DNA of 64,000 nt from Salegentibacter lacus (GCF_020164555.1 NZ_JAIQZB010000003.1:124001-188000), one strand, 5' to 3'; numbered from the stretch's first letter, positions 32,459-42,197 are shown. The notes: generated by a model not told the origin, from the letters alone. A program made the numbers and translations.

Positions 32459-33919
32459 CTAAACTTCAGTTTCGGCTTTTTTCTTGTTTTCTTTATAATG
32501 GAAAAGATTGTGCTCCTTAATCATTTTTGTAGTTTTTTCAGGTAGCATATCTTCCCAACCTTCTTTTCCTTCGCTAATCATCTGTAGTACTTCTCTAGAG
32601 TAAACATCAAGGATTTCAGGGTTGTAGTTCTCGATATCTTCAACTCTACCATTATACTTAAAGAATTTATACAATTCTTTCATCCTAGGATGAACTTTTA
32701 AGTTATCGCTGGTAGTGATTTCTCCGGTTTCAGAATCTTTAAGTGGGTATAGATAAACCTTAAGGTCTTTAAAGAATAATTTACCAAAGGCTTCCAGAAT
32801 ACCACCACTTAGATGTCTGTAATATTTCTCATCGAAAACATCAACCAGGTTATTTACACCCATCGTTAAGCCCATACGCTGCTTGGAATACCTTGAGAAA
32901 TATTCAACAACACGATAATACTCCTGGAAATTGGAGATCATTACCGTTTGGCCCAGGGAACATAAAAGTTTTGCCCGGTCCATAAAATCACGTTCGTCAA
33001 TTTCACCTTCGGCCCTAAGGTTAGAAAGCGTGATTTCAAAAATCACTTCGGTATTTTCTTTTTCTACTTTGCTTTCTTTTAGGAATAGTTCAAGGGAACG
33101 CTCATACATATCCATATTTACCTTGGTCACCGGTCTAAAACTTCCGCGTAGCGCAAGAATATTCTTTTTATAAAGAATTTTTGCGGGAAGTACGTTATTT
33201 CCGTCAGGTGCAAACATTACGGCATCTGTCATTCCGTTTTTAACCAGTTGTAAACTCATTAAACGGTTGTCTACACCTTCAAATCGAGGTCCGCTAAAGT
33301 TTATAGTATCAATTTCTATTTGATCTTTATCTATATGATCGTACAGATAACGTAGAAGTTTCTTAGGATTATCATATTTATAATAAGCGCCATAAATAAG
33401 ATTCACACCTAATATTCCTAAAGTATTTTGTTGATGACGTGCATCGTTTTCGTGAAATCTAACGTGAAGGCTAATCTCGTTATAATCTTCTTCAGGGCCA
33501 ACCTGGTATCTAATTCCTACCCAACCGTGACCTTTATATTTTTTTGCAAAATCTATAGTAGCTACGGTGTTGGCATAACTAAAGAAAAGTTTATTAGGAT
33601 GCTTTTCACGGGAAATTCGCTGCTCAATAAGTCCAATTTCGTGGGAAAGCATCTTTTTTAATCGTGCCTCAGTTACATATCTCCTGTCATTTTCAACTCC
33701 GTAAATAGCATCACTAAAGTCTTTATCGTAGGCACTCATTGCCTTTGCGATAGTACCGGAGGCACCACCGGCCCTAAAAAAATTTCTTACAGTTTCCTGA
33801 CCGGCACCAATTTCAGAAAAAGTTCCGTAGATATTTTCGTTTAAATTAATGCGAAGTGCTTTGCTTTTTATAGAAGGAACATTTTCAAATTCCTTATCGC
33901 CCATTATTGTAATTGGCAT
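32459..33919 (-). CDS. Conserved Bacteroidota protein of unknown function (about 487 aa)
   Basis: The protein reads NVPSIKSKALRINLNENIYG, EIGAGQETVRNFFRAGG, ASGTIAKAMSAYDKDFSDAI and HVRFHENDARHQQNTLGILG. It belongs to a family widespread in Flavobacteriia that I recall being labelled variously (for example as a TonB receptor or nicotinate-nucleotide adenylyltransferase); no membrane, receptor or nucleotide-transfer motif supports those names. It looks cytosolic. I start at the ATG at 33919; a frame to 34021 would add residues into the divergent promoter and has no family counterpart. A Met at 33904 is also possible. Confidence 0.7.
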   Translation of the reverse strand: MPITIMGDKEFENVPSIKSKALRINLNENIYGTFSEIGAGQETVRNFFRAGGASGTIAKAMSAYDKDFSDAIYGVENDRRYVTEARLKKMLSHEIGLIEQRISREKHPNKLFFSYANTVATIDFAKKYKGHGWVGIRYQVGPEEDYNEISLHVRFHENDARHQQNTLGILGVNLIYGAYYKYDNPKKLLRYLYDHIDKDQIEIDTINFSGPRFEGVDNRLMSLQLVKNGMTDAVMFAPDGNNVLPAKILYKKNILALRGSFRPVTKVNMDMYERSLELFLKESKVEKENTEVIFEITLSNLRAEGEIDERDFMDRAKLLCSLGQTVMISNFQEYYRVVEYFSRYSKQRMGLTMGVNNLVDVFDEKYYRHLSGGILEAFGKLFFKDLKVYLYPLKDSETGEITTSDNLKVHPRMKELYKFFKYNGRVEDIENYNPEILDVYSREVLQMISEGKEGWEDMLPEKTTKMIKEHNLFHYKENKKKAETEV

Positions 33920-33999
33920 AATTTCTTTTTTAAGTGTGATTTCTTTTTTGTGTCTATCAAAGGTACTAAAAACAGCAAGGTATTGAAAAAAAATATCTT

Positions 34000-34007
34000 T
34001 ACTTTTG
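34000..34007 (+). promoter_or_regulatory. -7 box for the MBL-fold hydrolase gene
   Basis: TACTTTTG fits TAnnTTTG, 18 bases before the TTG start at 34025; the leader would be only about 11 bases. Confidence 0.5.
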
Positions 34008-34024
34008 CGTAAAACAAACAATTC

Positions 34025-34786
34025 TTGGAAGTAATATTTTTAGGTACTGGCACCTCACAGGGAATCCCAATTATAGGTAGTAAACACCCAGTTTGCCTTA
34101 GTGATAACCCCAAAGACAAACGCCTTAGGGTATCGGTTTTAGTAAAATGGGAAGGATATAATATCCTGATAGATTGCGGTCCTGATTTTAGGATGCAAAT
34201 GCTTGCAAATCCTGTAGAAAACCTTGACGCTATTTTGTACACCCACGAGCATAACGATCATACCGCTGGTTTAGATGATATAAGGCCTTTTTTCTTTCGT
34301 CAGGGAGATATTCCTGTTTTTGCGCACAAACGAGTGTTAGAATCCTTGCGTAGACGTTTTGATTATATTTTTACTTCAACCAATAAATATCCCGGAGCTC
34401 CGGGTGTGCACGAGAACGAAATTGTAAATGAAGCTTTTTACTTTAAAGATTTAAAAATTACGCCAATAGATTATATGCACAATCGCTTACAGGTCTTTGG
34501 TTTTAGACTTAAAGATTTCGCTTATCTAACCGATCTTAAATCTATTAAAGAAGAAGAGGTTCAAAAACTGGATGGCGTAAAGGTTATGGTGGTTACCGCC
34601 TTAAGAATTGAGCCGCATCATTCTCATTTAAACCTGGAAGAAGCTTTAGAGTTCATTGCCCGAGTAAAGCCGGAAAGAGCTTATTTAACTCATATTAGCC
34701 ATTTACTTGGATTTCATGATGAAGTTCAAAAACAGCTTCCTGAAAATGTATTCGTAGCCTACGATAACCTAAAAATCACCATTTAA
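34025..34786 (+). CDS. Metallo-beta-lactamase-fold hydrolase (PhnP-like), TTG start
   Basis: 253 residues with MEVIFLGTGTSQGIPIIGSK, the metal motif THEHNDHTAGLDD (HxHxDH) and later His-bearing segments (YMHNRLQVFGFRL, LTHISHLLGFHDE). It belongs to the PhnP/RNase Z-like cyclic phosphodiesterase branch; the substrate is unknown. No ATG fits, so TTG is used. It is followed after one base by the 34788 gene. Confidence 0.9.
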   Translation: MEVIFLGTGTSQGIPIIGSKHPVCLSDNPKDKRLRVSVLVKWEGYNILIDCGPDFRMQMLANPVENLDAILYTHEHNDHTAGLDDIRPFFFRQGDIPVFAHKRVLESLRRRFDYIFTSTNKYPGAPGVHENEIVNEAFYFKDLKITPIDYMHNRLQVFGFRLKDFAYLTDLKSIKEEEVQKLDGVKVMVVTALRIEPHHSHLNLEEALEFIARVKPERAYLTHISHLLGFHDEVQKQLPENVFVAYDNLKITI

Positions 34787-34787
34787 G

Positions 34788-35285
34788 ATGCGCAAGAATT
34801 TATTGCTTTATCTCTTTATTTTTTCTCTATTGTTTACCATTTTTATTTATGTAAACGACAAAAAGATCCTTGATTCCCGGGATGCAGAAATTCAGAATTT
34901 AAGAGCGGAAGTCGAACGACTTGAGCTGGAAACTGATTCTCTTGCTATTTTAAACGAAAATGACGGCTATTTTTCCTTATTGGAAAATGAAGATGCAATG
35001 ACCTATTTTGAAAATAGGGGAATTGACGTTGCTGATGTTTCTGAAGCTATAGAAAATGAATTAATTAGCGAGAATAAAGTTTCTGTCGATAATTCTTATG
35101 TTCCTTTTCCTGGAATGGAAGGAGATATGCACATTAATAAAATCAAGATCTTAAACCATAAATGGGTGATTGCCGATTTTACTGATGGTACTTATTGGGG
35201 TGAAATATTTTTCACCTATTCAATAGACGAAGAGGGTAAGCTCGAACTTAATTCTGAAAAATATTTTCTTTATCCCCCGAGTTAA
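34788..35285 (+). CDS. Single-pass membrane protein with coiled coil, function unknown
   Basis: 165 residues: N-terminal anchor (LLLYLFIFSLLFTIFIYV), a short coiled coil (RDAEIQNLRAEVERLELET, about 30-52) and a globular periplasmic domain (MHINKIKILNHKWVIADF ... GEIFFTYSIDEEGKLEL). It starts immediately after the MBL gene and overlaps the convergent esterase gene by four bases. I recall database entries calling relatives hydrolases; no catalytic motif is visible. Confidence 0.75.
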   Translation: MRKNLLLYLFIFSLLFTIFIYVNDKKILDSRDAEIQNLRAEVERLELETDSLAILNENDGYFSLLENEDAMTYFENRGIDVADVSEAIENELISENKVSVDNSYVPFPGMEGDMHINKIKILNHKWVIADFTDGTYWGEIFFTYSIDEEGKLELNSEKYFLYPPS

Positions 35286-35941
35286 ATTCGTTTTTTAAGC
35301 CATTCCCGTAATTCGAAGAAATTCTGTGGCGCTACTCCGTGTCCAACCGGGAATTCTGAATAGCTGTTTTCAATATTAAGCTCGTCCAAGGCCGGCTTGG
35401 TTTTTCGTGCCCATTCTACCGGAATCACCTGGTCTACCGAGCCGTGTGAACAATAAAATGATAGGCTCGAAAAATCATTCTTTTCAAATCCAGGTTTTAA
35501 AATTGCTTTATTGATATAACCGCTAAGCGCTATAATATTTTTAACCTTCTCAGGATAGGAGAGTGCTACTGCATAGCTTAAGATACTGCCCTGGCTAAAA
35601 CCTAAAAGGGTTACGTTTTCTGCATTTAAATTATAAGCGTCTATCGCTTCATCTATAAATCCGGCGATTAGTTCCCTTGATTCTTTGGCCTGCTCGTCAT
35701 CACTAAACTTACCATCCTGGTTATCCCAGTGAATTGCGTACCACGCATTTCCATAAGGCTGCATCGGGTAAGGCGCTTTTACAGAAACAACGAATAACTC
35801 ATCCGGTAATTCTTCAGCAAAAGAGAAGAGATCATTTTCATCGCTTCCATATCCGTGAAGCATAATGAGTAAGGGCGGCTTTTCAGTTTGGGTTTTCGGT
35901 TTTCTTATAAGGTGTTGTAGAGAAAGTTCTTTGGTATTCAT
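35282..35941 (-). CDS. Alpha/beta hydrolase (carboxylesterase/phospholipase type)
   Basis: 219 residues: LLIMLHGYGSDENDLFSFAE oxyanion region, nucleophile GFSQGSILSYAVAL (GxSxG), SHGSVDQVIPVEWAR (Asp) and FPVGHGVAP (His) complete the triad of the acyl-protein-thioesterase-like branch. Cytosolic, no signal peptide. Ends against the 34788 gene; follows the small membrane protein by zero bases. Confidence 0.9.
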   Translation of the reverse strand: MNTKELSLQHLIRKPKTQTEKPPLLIMLHGYGSDENDLFSFAEELPDELFVVSVKAPYPMQPYGNAWYAIHWDNQDGKFSDDEQAKESRELIAGFIDEAIDAYNLNAENVTLLGFSQGSILSYAVALSYPEKVKNIIALSGYINKAILKPGFEKNDFSSLSFYCSHGSVDQVIPVEWARKTKPALDELNIENSYSEFPVGHGVAPQNFFELREWLKKRI

Positions 35942-36268
35942 TTATTGTATTGTGCTAAACCATTTTTGATAATAAGTCCCAAGAATTGGCACTTCTTTTT
36001 GTTCGCCCTGTATTGCGGTTACCAGGCCGTAAATACCCAAAACCGCAATAAAAATATAAAAGGCCGATGAAATTAACCAGCTGTCAAACATTCCTACCAA
36101 AACTCCTAAAACGTAAAAAGTAACGTGAATGCCAAAGGCCTGCCTAATATGAAATGAAGCAAAAGGATTTTTATGTTCGTTGTTCATAAAATAGGCGATA
36201 ATGGTGCCAATAATCGTAAGATAGGCAACAATAGCAGGGGTTTTTCCTTCTTCGGTAACAGTTTTCAT
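35942..36268 (-). CDS. Small multi-pass membrane protein (Tic20/DUF4870-like)
   Basis: 108 residues with about three membrane helices (AIVAYLTIIGTIIAYFM, FGIHVTFYVLGVLVGMF, SAFYIFIAVLGIYGLVTAI) and the NPFASFHIRQAFGIHV motif shared with DUF4870/Tic20-type proteins. Immediately upstream of the esterase gene, so co-transcribed. Function unknown. Confidence 0.8.
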   Translation of the reverse strand: MKTVTEEGKTPAIVAYLTIIGTIIAYFMNNEHKNPFASFHIRQAFGIHVTFYVLGVLVGMFDSWLISSAFYIFIAVLGIYGLVTAIQGEQKEVPILGTYYQKWFSTIQ

Positions 36269-36311
36269 AGCTGGTTATTTAAAATACAAAGGTATTAAAT
36301 TAAGTAAGAAT

Positions 36312-37562
36312 TTATAAACCAAAATCTCCCGCTTTAGTAACAATTCCTAAAGCTTTTCCTTTGAGTTGGTGGCCTTTGAAAATACTGTTTTTTGAAGTCG
36401 AAGAAATATCCGCTTCAGTAAATTCATATTTTTCATTCGGAATAAAAAGACTGAGATCTGCCGGATTTCCTTCTTTAATTTCTATGTCTTCCAAACCAAA
36501 CCTTTGTTTTCCTCGTGAAAGCATTTCAACAACTTCTTCGGTGGAAAAAATCATATTTAAAGCTCCAAAAGCTGATTCCAGGCCGATGGTACCGTATAAA
36601 GCATTATCAAATTCAACTTTTTTATGCTCGGTATCTATTGGTGTATGATCGCTGGTGACCATATCTATGGTTCCATCTTTTAAACCTTTTATGAGCGCTT
36701 TTATATCTTTTTTGGTTCTTAACGGAGGTAAAACTTTTGCATTGGTATCAAAATCCTGCAAAAGTTCATCGGTAAAGATCAAATTATGAATCGCAACGCT
36801 ACAGCTTACATCCAGGCCTTTCTTTTTGGCTTCCTTAATTAAGTCTACCGATTTTTTAGTTGAAATTGTAGGAATATGTAATTTCCCGCCGGTATATTCT
36901 AAAAGGTATAGATCTCGCGTAATTTGTAATTCTTCTGCCAGGTTAGGAATTCCTTTTAACCCCAGCGAAGTACTGTTTTGTTCCTCATTGACCATTCCCT
37001 TGCCGGCTATACGATCTTCCTGAGGAAATGACTGCACTAAAGCATTAAAATTTTGAGCATATTGAAGTGCAATTTTTAGCAGATTCGGATTCCTTACAGC
37101 CCGTTTATAATCTCCAAAAGCAATGGCGCCACCCTGTTTCATGTCAAAAAGTTCGGCAAGGTCTACGCCTTCACTTTTAATAGTTAATGCTCCGGTAGGG
37201 AACATTTTAACCGGGTGATGCGCTGCCTTTGATTTCACTGAAGTGATCGCACCATTATTATCAATTATCGGATAAGTATTAGGGTTTAAAGCAATGCTGG
37301 TAAACCCGCTTTTTGCTGCAGTGTCCAGTCCGTTAGAAATGGTTTCACGCTCTTCAAATCCGGGTTCTCCAAAACTTACACTACTATCAAACCAACCTCT
37401 TGAAACGTGAAGATTCTTTTCAGTAATTACTTTATCGACTTTCGACTTAATGTCTTCACCTATTTTTTTTATAATCCCGTTTTCGATTAGAATATCTAGC
37501 TTTTTATTATTGTAGGCTGAGTGTTTATCTAAAATTGTGGCCGATTTTAAAAGTAGTTTCAT
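36312..37562 (-). CDS. Dihydroorotase-like amidohydrolase lacking the HxH metal motif
   Basis: The 416-residue protein aligns with class I dihydroorotases (GWFDSSVSFGEPGFEERETI, FTSIALNPNTYPIIDNN, SVAIHNLIF, TIDMVTSDHTPIDTEHK). The first-strand metal motif DxHxH is DSSVS here (D59, S61, S63): both histidines are replaced. The later His/Asp elements (CSVAIHN, TSDHTP) are still there. It is often annotated pyrC in Flavobacteriia. Without the HxH pair a mononuclear or inactive scaffold role is possible. Confidence 0.85.
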   Translation of the reverse strand: MKLLLKSATILDKHSAYNNKKLDILIENGIIKKIGEDIKSKVDKVITEKNLHVSRGWFDSSVSFGEPGFEERETISNGLDTAAKSGFTSIALNPNTYPIIDNNGAITSVKSKAAHHPVKMFPTGALTIKSEGVDLAELFDMKQGGAIAFGDYKRAVRNPNLLKIALQYAQNFNALVQSFPQEDRIAGKGMVNEEQNSTSLGLKGIPNLAEELQITRDLYLLEYTGGKLHIPTISTKKSVDLIKEAKKKGLDVSCSVAIHNLIFTDELLQDFDTNAKVLPPLRTKKDIKALIKGLKDGTIDMVTSDHTPIDTEHKKVEFDNALYGTIGLESAFGALNMIFSTEEVVEMLSRGKQRFGLEDIEIKEGNPADLSLFIPNEKYEFTEADISSTSKNSIFKGHQLKGKALGIVTKAGDFGL

Positions 37563-37616
37563 TTAGTTATAGTTTTAATCCCAATCTGTTGCTAATTGTA
37601 TTCAGTTGTAATGCGA

Positions 37617-39542
37617 TCATTTAAGATATTTTAAGAGGAGCATTTCTGCTGTTAAAAATATCAGTGCAAAAATAACAAAGCATTTCCAAAGCTCGTTGCT
37701 TTGCCCGGCTGCTTTTATTTCATTAAAATAAGATCCTATATTAGAATGTATTTTTACATTTTCTGTTTCCTTCGGGATATTATATTCCAGTTCGCTTTCG
37801 CTTCTGGGGGAATTAAAACTTATGTAGGTCTGATTTTCGTTGTTATATTCCAGCGAATAATTGCCTGAAGCGATTTCCAGTCCGGAAGTTGAAATTTCCA
37901 AATTATCACCTAAAGCACGTTGCTGCGGAATAAAATCTTCGGTCCTTGAAACAATGTGAACCACCTCGTCTTGCTGCGTTTGTAGCGAGATATTAATTTC
38001 ATTTTCTTTTCCGGTTTCGTAGTACAGATTTGGAATTTTTAAAGCGGTAAGCCCCATATTATAAAAAACCGGAACAATTAAAGGAGAGTTTCTGAAATTG
38101 GTATTATCTGGATTTAAGGCTGCAGAAAATAAAAATACCCCGTTTCCTTCGAGTAAAAAACCGGTATTTTCCTGATAAGAAATTATTTTCCTTCCATTGT
38201 TCAGACTATAATAAGACTGCACTTTCGGATAATCAAAATTCTCAATCCTTTCCTCAAAAACATTGGTGAGCAAAGGATGATCAAAAGCGAGTTCTGTGAT
38301 TAATACCTCCTGGGTTTTTAATTCAGAAAAAATAGGAGCGTTCAGACTGCGAAGTAGATTGTTATAAGAGTTTTGATTTATATTTTCTGAGGGAATAATT
38401 ATCAGAGGTACCGCATTCTTCTGAAGGTTCGTAAGGTTAGATTCAAGTGCCCCGGAAACTGCTTCCAGTTCGTTGAGAATTACCAGATCAGCTGCGTTTA
38501 GCCTGTTAAAATCAAGTTGATCTATTTCAAAAATCTCAGTATTAAATTCAGGAGGGGTAAGGATACGGCTTAAAAAACTGGCATCTGTATCCTGGGTTAT
38601 AATAACCACTTCTACCGGTTTAAGCTTATTTAGGCTGAAAAATAAAGAATTATCATACTCCAAAGAAGCATCTTCAATCCTTATAATTCCGTTGGGAATT
38701 TCCTCAGCATTTACCATAAAACTGGTTTGTGTTTGCTCATTTTCCACAAAATTCACAGCTGTTTTCGCCAAAAGTTCTTCTCCGTTATAAACTGAAACGC
38801 TTACAGGTTCTGAAATCTCTGCCGAACTGCTCAGTAAGACCTTTAAATCAATTTCAGAAGCTTCACGGTTACTTATAAATACAGAATCTATGCTGATATT
38901 CTGGGTGTTTCCGGGAATTGCCGGAATTAAATGATAATTTATATTGGAAGCATCTGATAAATCTTCAGGATTCAAATTTTGCTGAAAATCGGAAATAAGA
39001 ATAACATCTTTGTCTCTGGTAGAAGTTTTCAACAGTTGTTCTGTTCTTAAATTCAGCGTATTAAAATCAGAAGAGGTTTCTGCAAAGTCGAGGTTTTGAA
39101 GTTCTGTAGTTAATTCTTCAGCAGGAAGATTAAAAAAATCATCATTATGAGTAAAAAGACTTATTTCCTCATTTTCTGGAAGGTTTTTAATTAAATCCTG
39201 AATAGCAGCTGCCAGGAGTTCGCCGTTTTGTCCCGTAGCCTGCATACTGTAAGAATTATCTAAAAAAATAACTTTATCACTTGAGGCAGCTTCAGGGTTT
39301 TCGGCAGGAAAATAGGGTTGGGCGAAAGCGAAAATTAAAACGGTTAACATTAACATTCTTGTAGCTAAAACCAACCATTTTTTTAAGCGAGAACTTTTTC
39401 GGGTTTGCCGAATAACTTTTTTTAGAAATTTTACGTTGGTAAAGTCTTCTTTTTGGAAGCGTCGTAGTTGAAATAAGTGAACAGCGAGCGGTATGATTAG
39501 TAAAAACAGGGCATAAAGTAGTTCCGGCTGTTTAAATTCCAT
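37617..39542 (-). CDS. BatA/vWA-type membrane protein
   Basis: The 641-residue protein begins with the BatA N-terminal double-helix domain (ELLYALFLLIIPLAVHLFQL, VLATRMLMLTVLIFAFAQP), then a von Willebrand A-like domain with a MIDAS-type sequence (VIFLDNSYSMQATGQ), a long beta-rich periplasmic part and a C-terminal membrane helix (CFVIFALIFLTAEMLLLKYL). Such proteins form part of the Bacteroides aerotolerance complex in relatives, but here the gene stands apart from MoxR and other bat genes. Confidence 0.85.
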   Translation of the reverse strand: MEFKQPELLYALFLLIIPLAVHLFQLRRFQKEDFTNVKFLKKVIRQTRKSSRLKKWLVLATRMLMLTVLIFAFAQPYFPAENPEAASSDKVIFLDNSYSMQATGQNGELLAAAIQDLIKNLPENEEISLFTHNDDFFNLPAEELTTELQNLDFAETSSDFNTLNLRTEQLLKTSTRDKDVILISDFQQNLNPEDLSDASNINYHLIPAIPGNTQNISIDSVFISNREASEIDLKVLLSSSAEISEPVSVSVYNGEELLAKTAVNFVENEQTQTSFMVNAEEIPNGIIRIEDASLEYDNSLFFSLNKLKPVEVVIITQDTDASFLSRILTPPEFNTEIFEIDQLDFNRLNAADLVILNELEAVSGALESNLTNLQKNAVPLIIIPSENINQNSYNNLLRSLNAPIFSELKTQEVLITELAFDHPLLTNVFEERIENFDYPKVQSYYSLNNGRKIISYQENTGFLLEGNGVFLFSAALNPDNTNFRNSPLIVPVFYNMGLTALKIPNLYYETGKENEINISLQTQQDEVVHIVSRTEDFIPQQRALGDNLEISTSGLEIASGNYSLEYNNENQTYISFNSPRSESELEYNIPKETENVKIHSNIGSYFNEIKAAGQSNELWKCFVIFALIFLTAEMLLLKYLK

Positions 39543-39585
39543 AAAGCTTTAAAAAGTTTTTCAAATATATGAAATGGAATTTAAG

Positions 39586-40809
39586 CTAGGGCCGTTTAAT
39601 TTTGAATTTAAAAGTGCTGCCTTTGCCTTTTTCAGAAATTACATCAATGGAGCCATTCATTTGCTCTATGTGTTTTTTTACGGTGGCAAGGCCAATGCCG
39701 CTGCCAGGATTGCCATATCTGTCTTTCGCATCTAGAGTGGAGAAGAGTTGAAAGATCTTTTCTTTATCGTTTTTATTTATGCCTATGCCGTTATCGCTCA
39801 CTTCAAACCAATAATAAGTAGTAGTAGTTTTGAAACTTATATCCACTTTTCTTACTTCTTCGTTATTGTACTTTAAGGCATTACTTATTAAATTCATAAA
39901 AACCTGGCTAAGAGCGGCTTTATTTATGTTTTTGAGATGACCTTTATCGGGATAGGAGATTTCAACATTTTCCTCTAGAACATAAAGATCGGTGATTCTT
40001 TTTAAAAGGGTAGGAAGGTGTACATCCTCAAAATCTTTTTCCAGAATATGATCGCTGCGATAAAAACTTAGAATTCCATCAACATAATTTCTAAGCGAAT
40101 AAGAAGACTCAACTAAAAAGTCAAGATATTGCCTGCTTTGGTCATCAAGCTTTTCTTTGTTTTCGTCCTTAAGTAATTCGGTTAAGGAAATAATATTGGC
40201 TAATGGCGATTTGATGTCGTGCGAGACCAGGCTGGCAAATTTTTCAAGTTCATTATATTTCTGCTTCAATTTTCGCTGTACGTGCTGAAGTTTGGTTTTG
40301 TGCTTGCGCGACTCAAAGAGATTCATACTTTGGTTCGCCAGGGCTAATAATGATTTTTTTTGATCTTCGTCTAACTTTCTAATCTTTGTATCAAAAATGC
40401 AGAACACTGCTATGGCGTGACCATTTGTATTTAAAAGTGGAATCCCTGCATAAAAATGAAATTCACGATCGTAAACATTGTTAGCACATTCAAAAAATTT
40501 AGGATGCTCCTGGCTGTTTATAATGAAGATTTCTTCGCCAGCATTCATAGCACGTTCACAGAAGGAGTTTTCTCTCGGAATTTCAGCCGGTTGAGTGCCG
40601 TAAGCCGATTTATACCAAACATTTGTTTTCCCTATAATGCTGATTTTCGCAATAGGAACCTGGCAGATTTTAGCGGCTAAAAAGGTAAGTTGGTCGTAAT
40701 CCTTGTCTTCTCCAGATTTAAAAATTGCATATTCAGCAAGTGCTGCCCGACGTAATTTTTCGTTTGAAGAGACTTTTTTTTGCTGCATATCATCTGCTAT
40801 GTTACTCAC
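39586..40809 (-). CDS. GAF-domain sensor histidine kinase
   Basis: 407 residues: GAF domain (about 25-170, QLTFLAAKICQVPIAKISI, WYKSAYGTQPAEIPRENSFC), HisKA with the phospho-acceptor in SLVSHDIKSPLANIISL, and HATPase_c (NLISNALKYNNEEV, DNGIGINKNDKEKIFQLF, GSGIGLATVKKHIEQM). No membrane segment, so it senses a cytosolic signal. It is paralogous to the next gene. No response regulator gene is in reach. Confidence 0.93.
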   Translation of the reverse strand: MSNIADDMQQKKVSSNEKLRRAALAEYAIFKSGEDKDYDQLTFLAAKICQVPIAKISIIGKTNVWYKSAYGTQPAEIPRENSFCERAMNAGEEIFIINSQEHPKFFECANNVYDREFHFYAGIPLLNTNGHAIAVFCIFDTKIRKLDEDQKKSLLALANQSMNLFESRKHKTKLQHVQRKLKQKYNELEKFASLVSHDIKSPLANIISLTELLKDENKEKLDDQSRQYLDFLVESSYSLRNYVDGILSFYRSDHILEKDFEDVHLPTLLKRITDLYVLEENVEISYPDKGHLKNINKAALSQVFMNLISNALKYNNEEVRKVDISFKTTTTYYWFEVSDNGIGINKNDKEKIFQLFSTLDAKDRYGNPGSGIGLATVKKHIEQMNGSIDVISEKGKGSTFKFKIKRP

Positions 40810-40883
40810 TATAAGATATTTGACAAACTAAAAATGTGCTGTGAGGATTTTGTTATGGATCCCGATATTACAGCTTAATTTAA

Positions 40884-40911
40884 TATAGAAAAAATTAAAC
40901 ATTTTTCTATA
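40884..40911. repeat. A/T-rich perfect hairpin between the two kinases
   Basis: TATAGAAAAA (40884-40893) and TTTTTCTATA (40902-40911) form a perfect 10-bp stem; a weak terminator or spacer between the paralogous kinase genes. Confidence 0.45.
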
Positions 40912-40922
40912 AAAAAGCAGCA

Positions 40923-42152
40923 TCAATTATGTTTTTTTCTAATCGAAAAATCGAAACGAGTACCTTCTCCTATTTCTGAATTAACCTTTAGGTTTCCGCC
41001 TAAATTACCTACGAGTCTTTTTACTGTCGAAAGGCCAATGCCATTGCCTTTATTGCCGGAACGGTCACTTTTGGCTACGGTAGTAAAGAGTTTAAAAATG
41101 TCTTCTTCTTTTTCTTTAGGAATTCCTATACCATTATCCTGAATACTGAAGTAATAGAAATCGGGGTTTTGGGAGAATTCAATATCAATTATAATTTTTT
41201 GCTTATCGTTGTACTTTAGGCTGTTCCCCAATAAATTCAAAAATATTTGTTCCAGCGCGGCGCGGTTAGAACTTATAATGGTATTATCTTCAGGAAGGTT
41301 GATGATGCAGTCTTCGGTAATATTTAAGAGGTCAATAATTTCCTCTAATAATTGATGTACGTCAAATTCTTCATTATTTGAGGCAGCAATATTATCGCTT
41401 TCGTAATGATCTAAAATGCCATTTATGTACTCGCTAAGTCTTAACCCTGCCTGTTTTAGATTTTTTAGGTATTCTAAACCTTCTTCTCCCAGTTTTTTGC
41501 CGAATTTTGCTTTAAGGATATCTGCGGTGATAATCATATTTGCCAAGGGCATTTTCATATCGTGAGAAACCACTCCGGCAAAATTTTTAAGCATAGCATT
41601 ATGCTCGTTCAATTGCTTTTTAATATCCTCCAGGTAATCGTTCTTGCGTTTTAATTCTAAAAGTATTTCTACCTGTTTAGCAAGTGATTTTAAGGCTTTT
41701 TTCTGGTCCTGGTTTAATTTATTTGGCTTGGTATCAATCACACAGAGTGTACCTAAAACCATATTGTTATGATTTTTGAGGGGCATCCCGGCGTAATAAA
41801 TAATAGGATCTGATTTGGCAAGAACAAAAGGGTTATCCTCAAAACGCTTATCTAACCTGGTATCTTCAACTTCCATCAACTGTTCAGGTACCAAGATGGC
41901 GTGACTACAAAACGAAACATCCCGTTCTGAGGTACACATTTCGGTGCCATATTTAGATTTAAACCATTGCTCGTGCTCGCCAACTAAAGAAATTAAAGAA
42001 ATTGGCGTTTTGCAAATAAAAGAAGCCAATTGGGTAATATTGTCGAATTCCTCCTCGGTAGGACTATACAAAATATTAGCGTCCTCAAGCGCTTTTAAAC
42101 GTTGACTTTCGTTTTCTGGAATAGCGGGACTTAACATATAATGAAAATTCAA
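40923..42152 (-). CDS. GAF-domain sensor histidine kinase (paralogue of 39586)
   Basis: 409 residues with the same layout: GAF (SFICKTPISLISLVGEHEQW, FKSKYGTEMCTSERDVSFCS), HisKA (AGVVSHDMKMPLANMIITA), HATPase_c (NLLGNSLKYNDKQ, DNGIGIPKEKEEDIFKLF, GNGIGLSTVKRLVGNL). The pair arose by tandem duplication; both keep the phospho-acceptor His and the N/G boxes. Partner regulators unknown. Confidence 0.93.
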   Translation of the reverse strand: MNFHYMLSPAIPENESQRLKALEDANILYSPTEEEFDNITQLASFICKTPISLISLVGEHEQWFKSKYGTEMCTSERDVSFCSHAILVPEQLMEVEDTRLDKRFEDNPFVLAKSDPIIYYAGMPLKNHNNMVLGTLCVIDTKPNKLNQDQKKALKSLAKQVEILLELKRKNDYLEDIKKQLNEHNAMLKNFAGVVSHDMKMPLANMIITADILKAKFGKKLGEEGLEYLKNLKQAGLRLSEYINGILDHYESDNIAASNNEEFDVHQLLEEIIDLLNITEDCIINLPEDNTIISSNRAALEQIFLNLLGNSLKYNDKQKIIIDIEFSQNPDFYYFSIQDNGIGIPKEKEEDIFKLFTTVAKSDRSGNKGNGIGLSTVKRLVGNLGGNLKVNSEIGEGTRFDFSIRKKHN

Positions 42153-42197
42153 TTAAAACAAATTTAACAATTTTCACCGTAACTTGTTAAATTTATA

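Noticed and set aside
32459-33919. TonB receptor or nicotinate-nucleotide adenylyltransferase
   Set aside because: Neither a signal peptide/barrel nor an HxGH-type nucleotidyltransferase motif is present, although homologues carry these labels as I recall.
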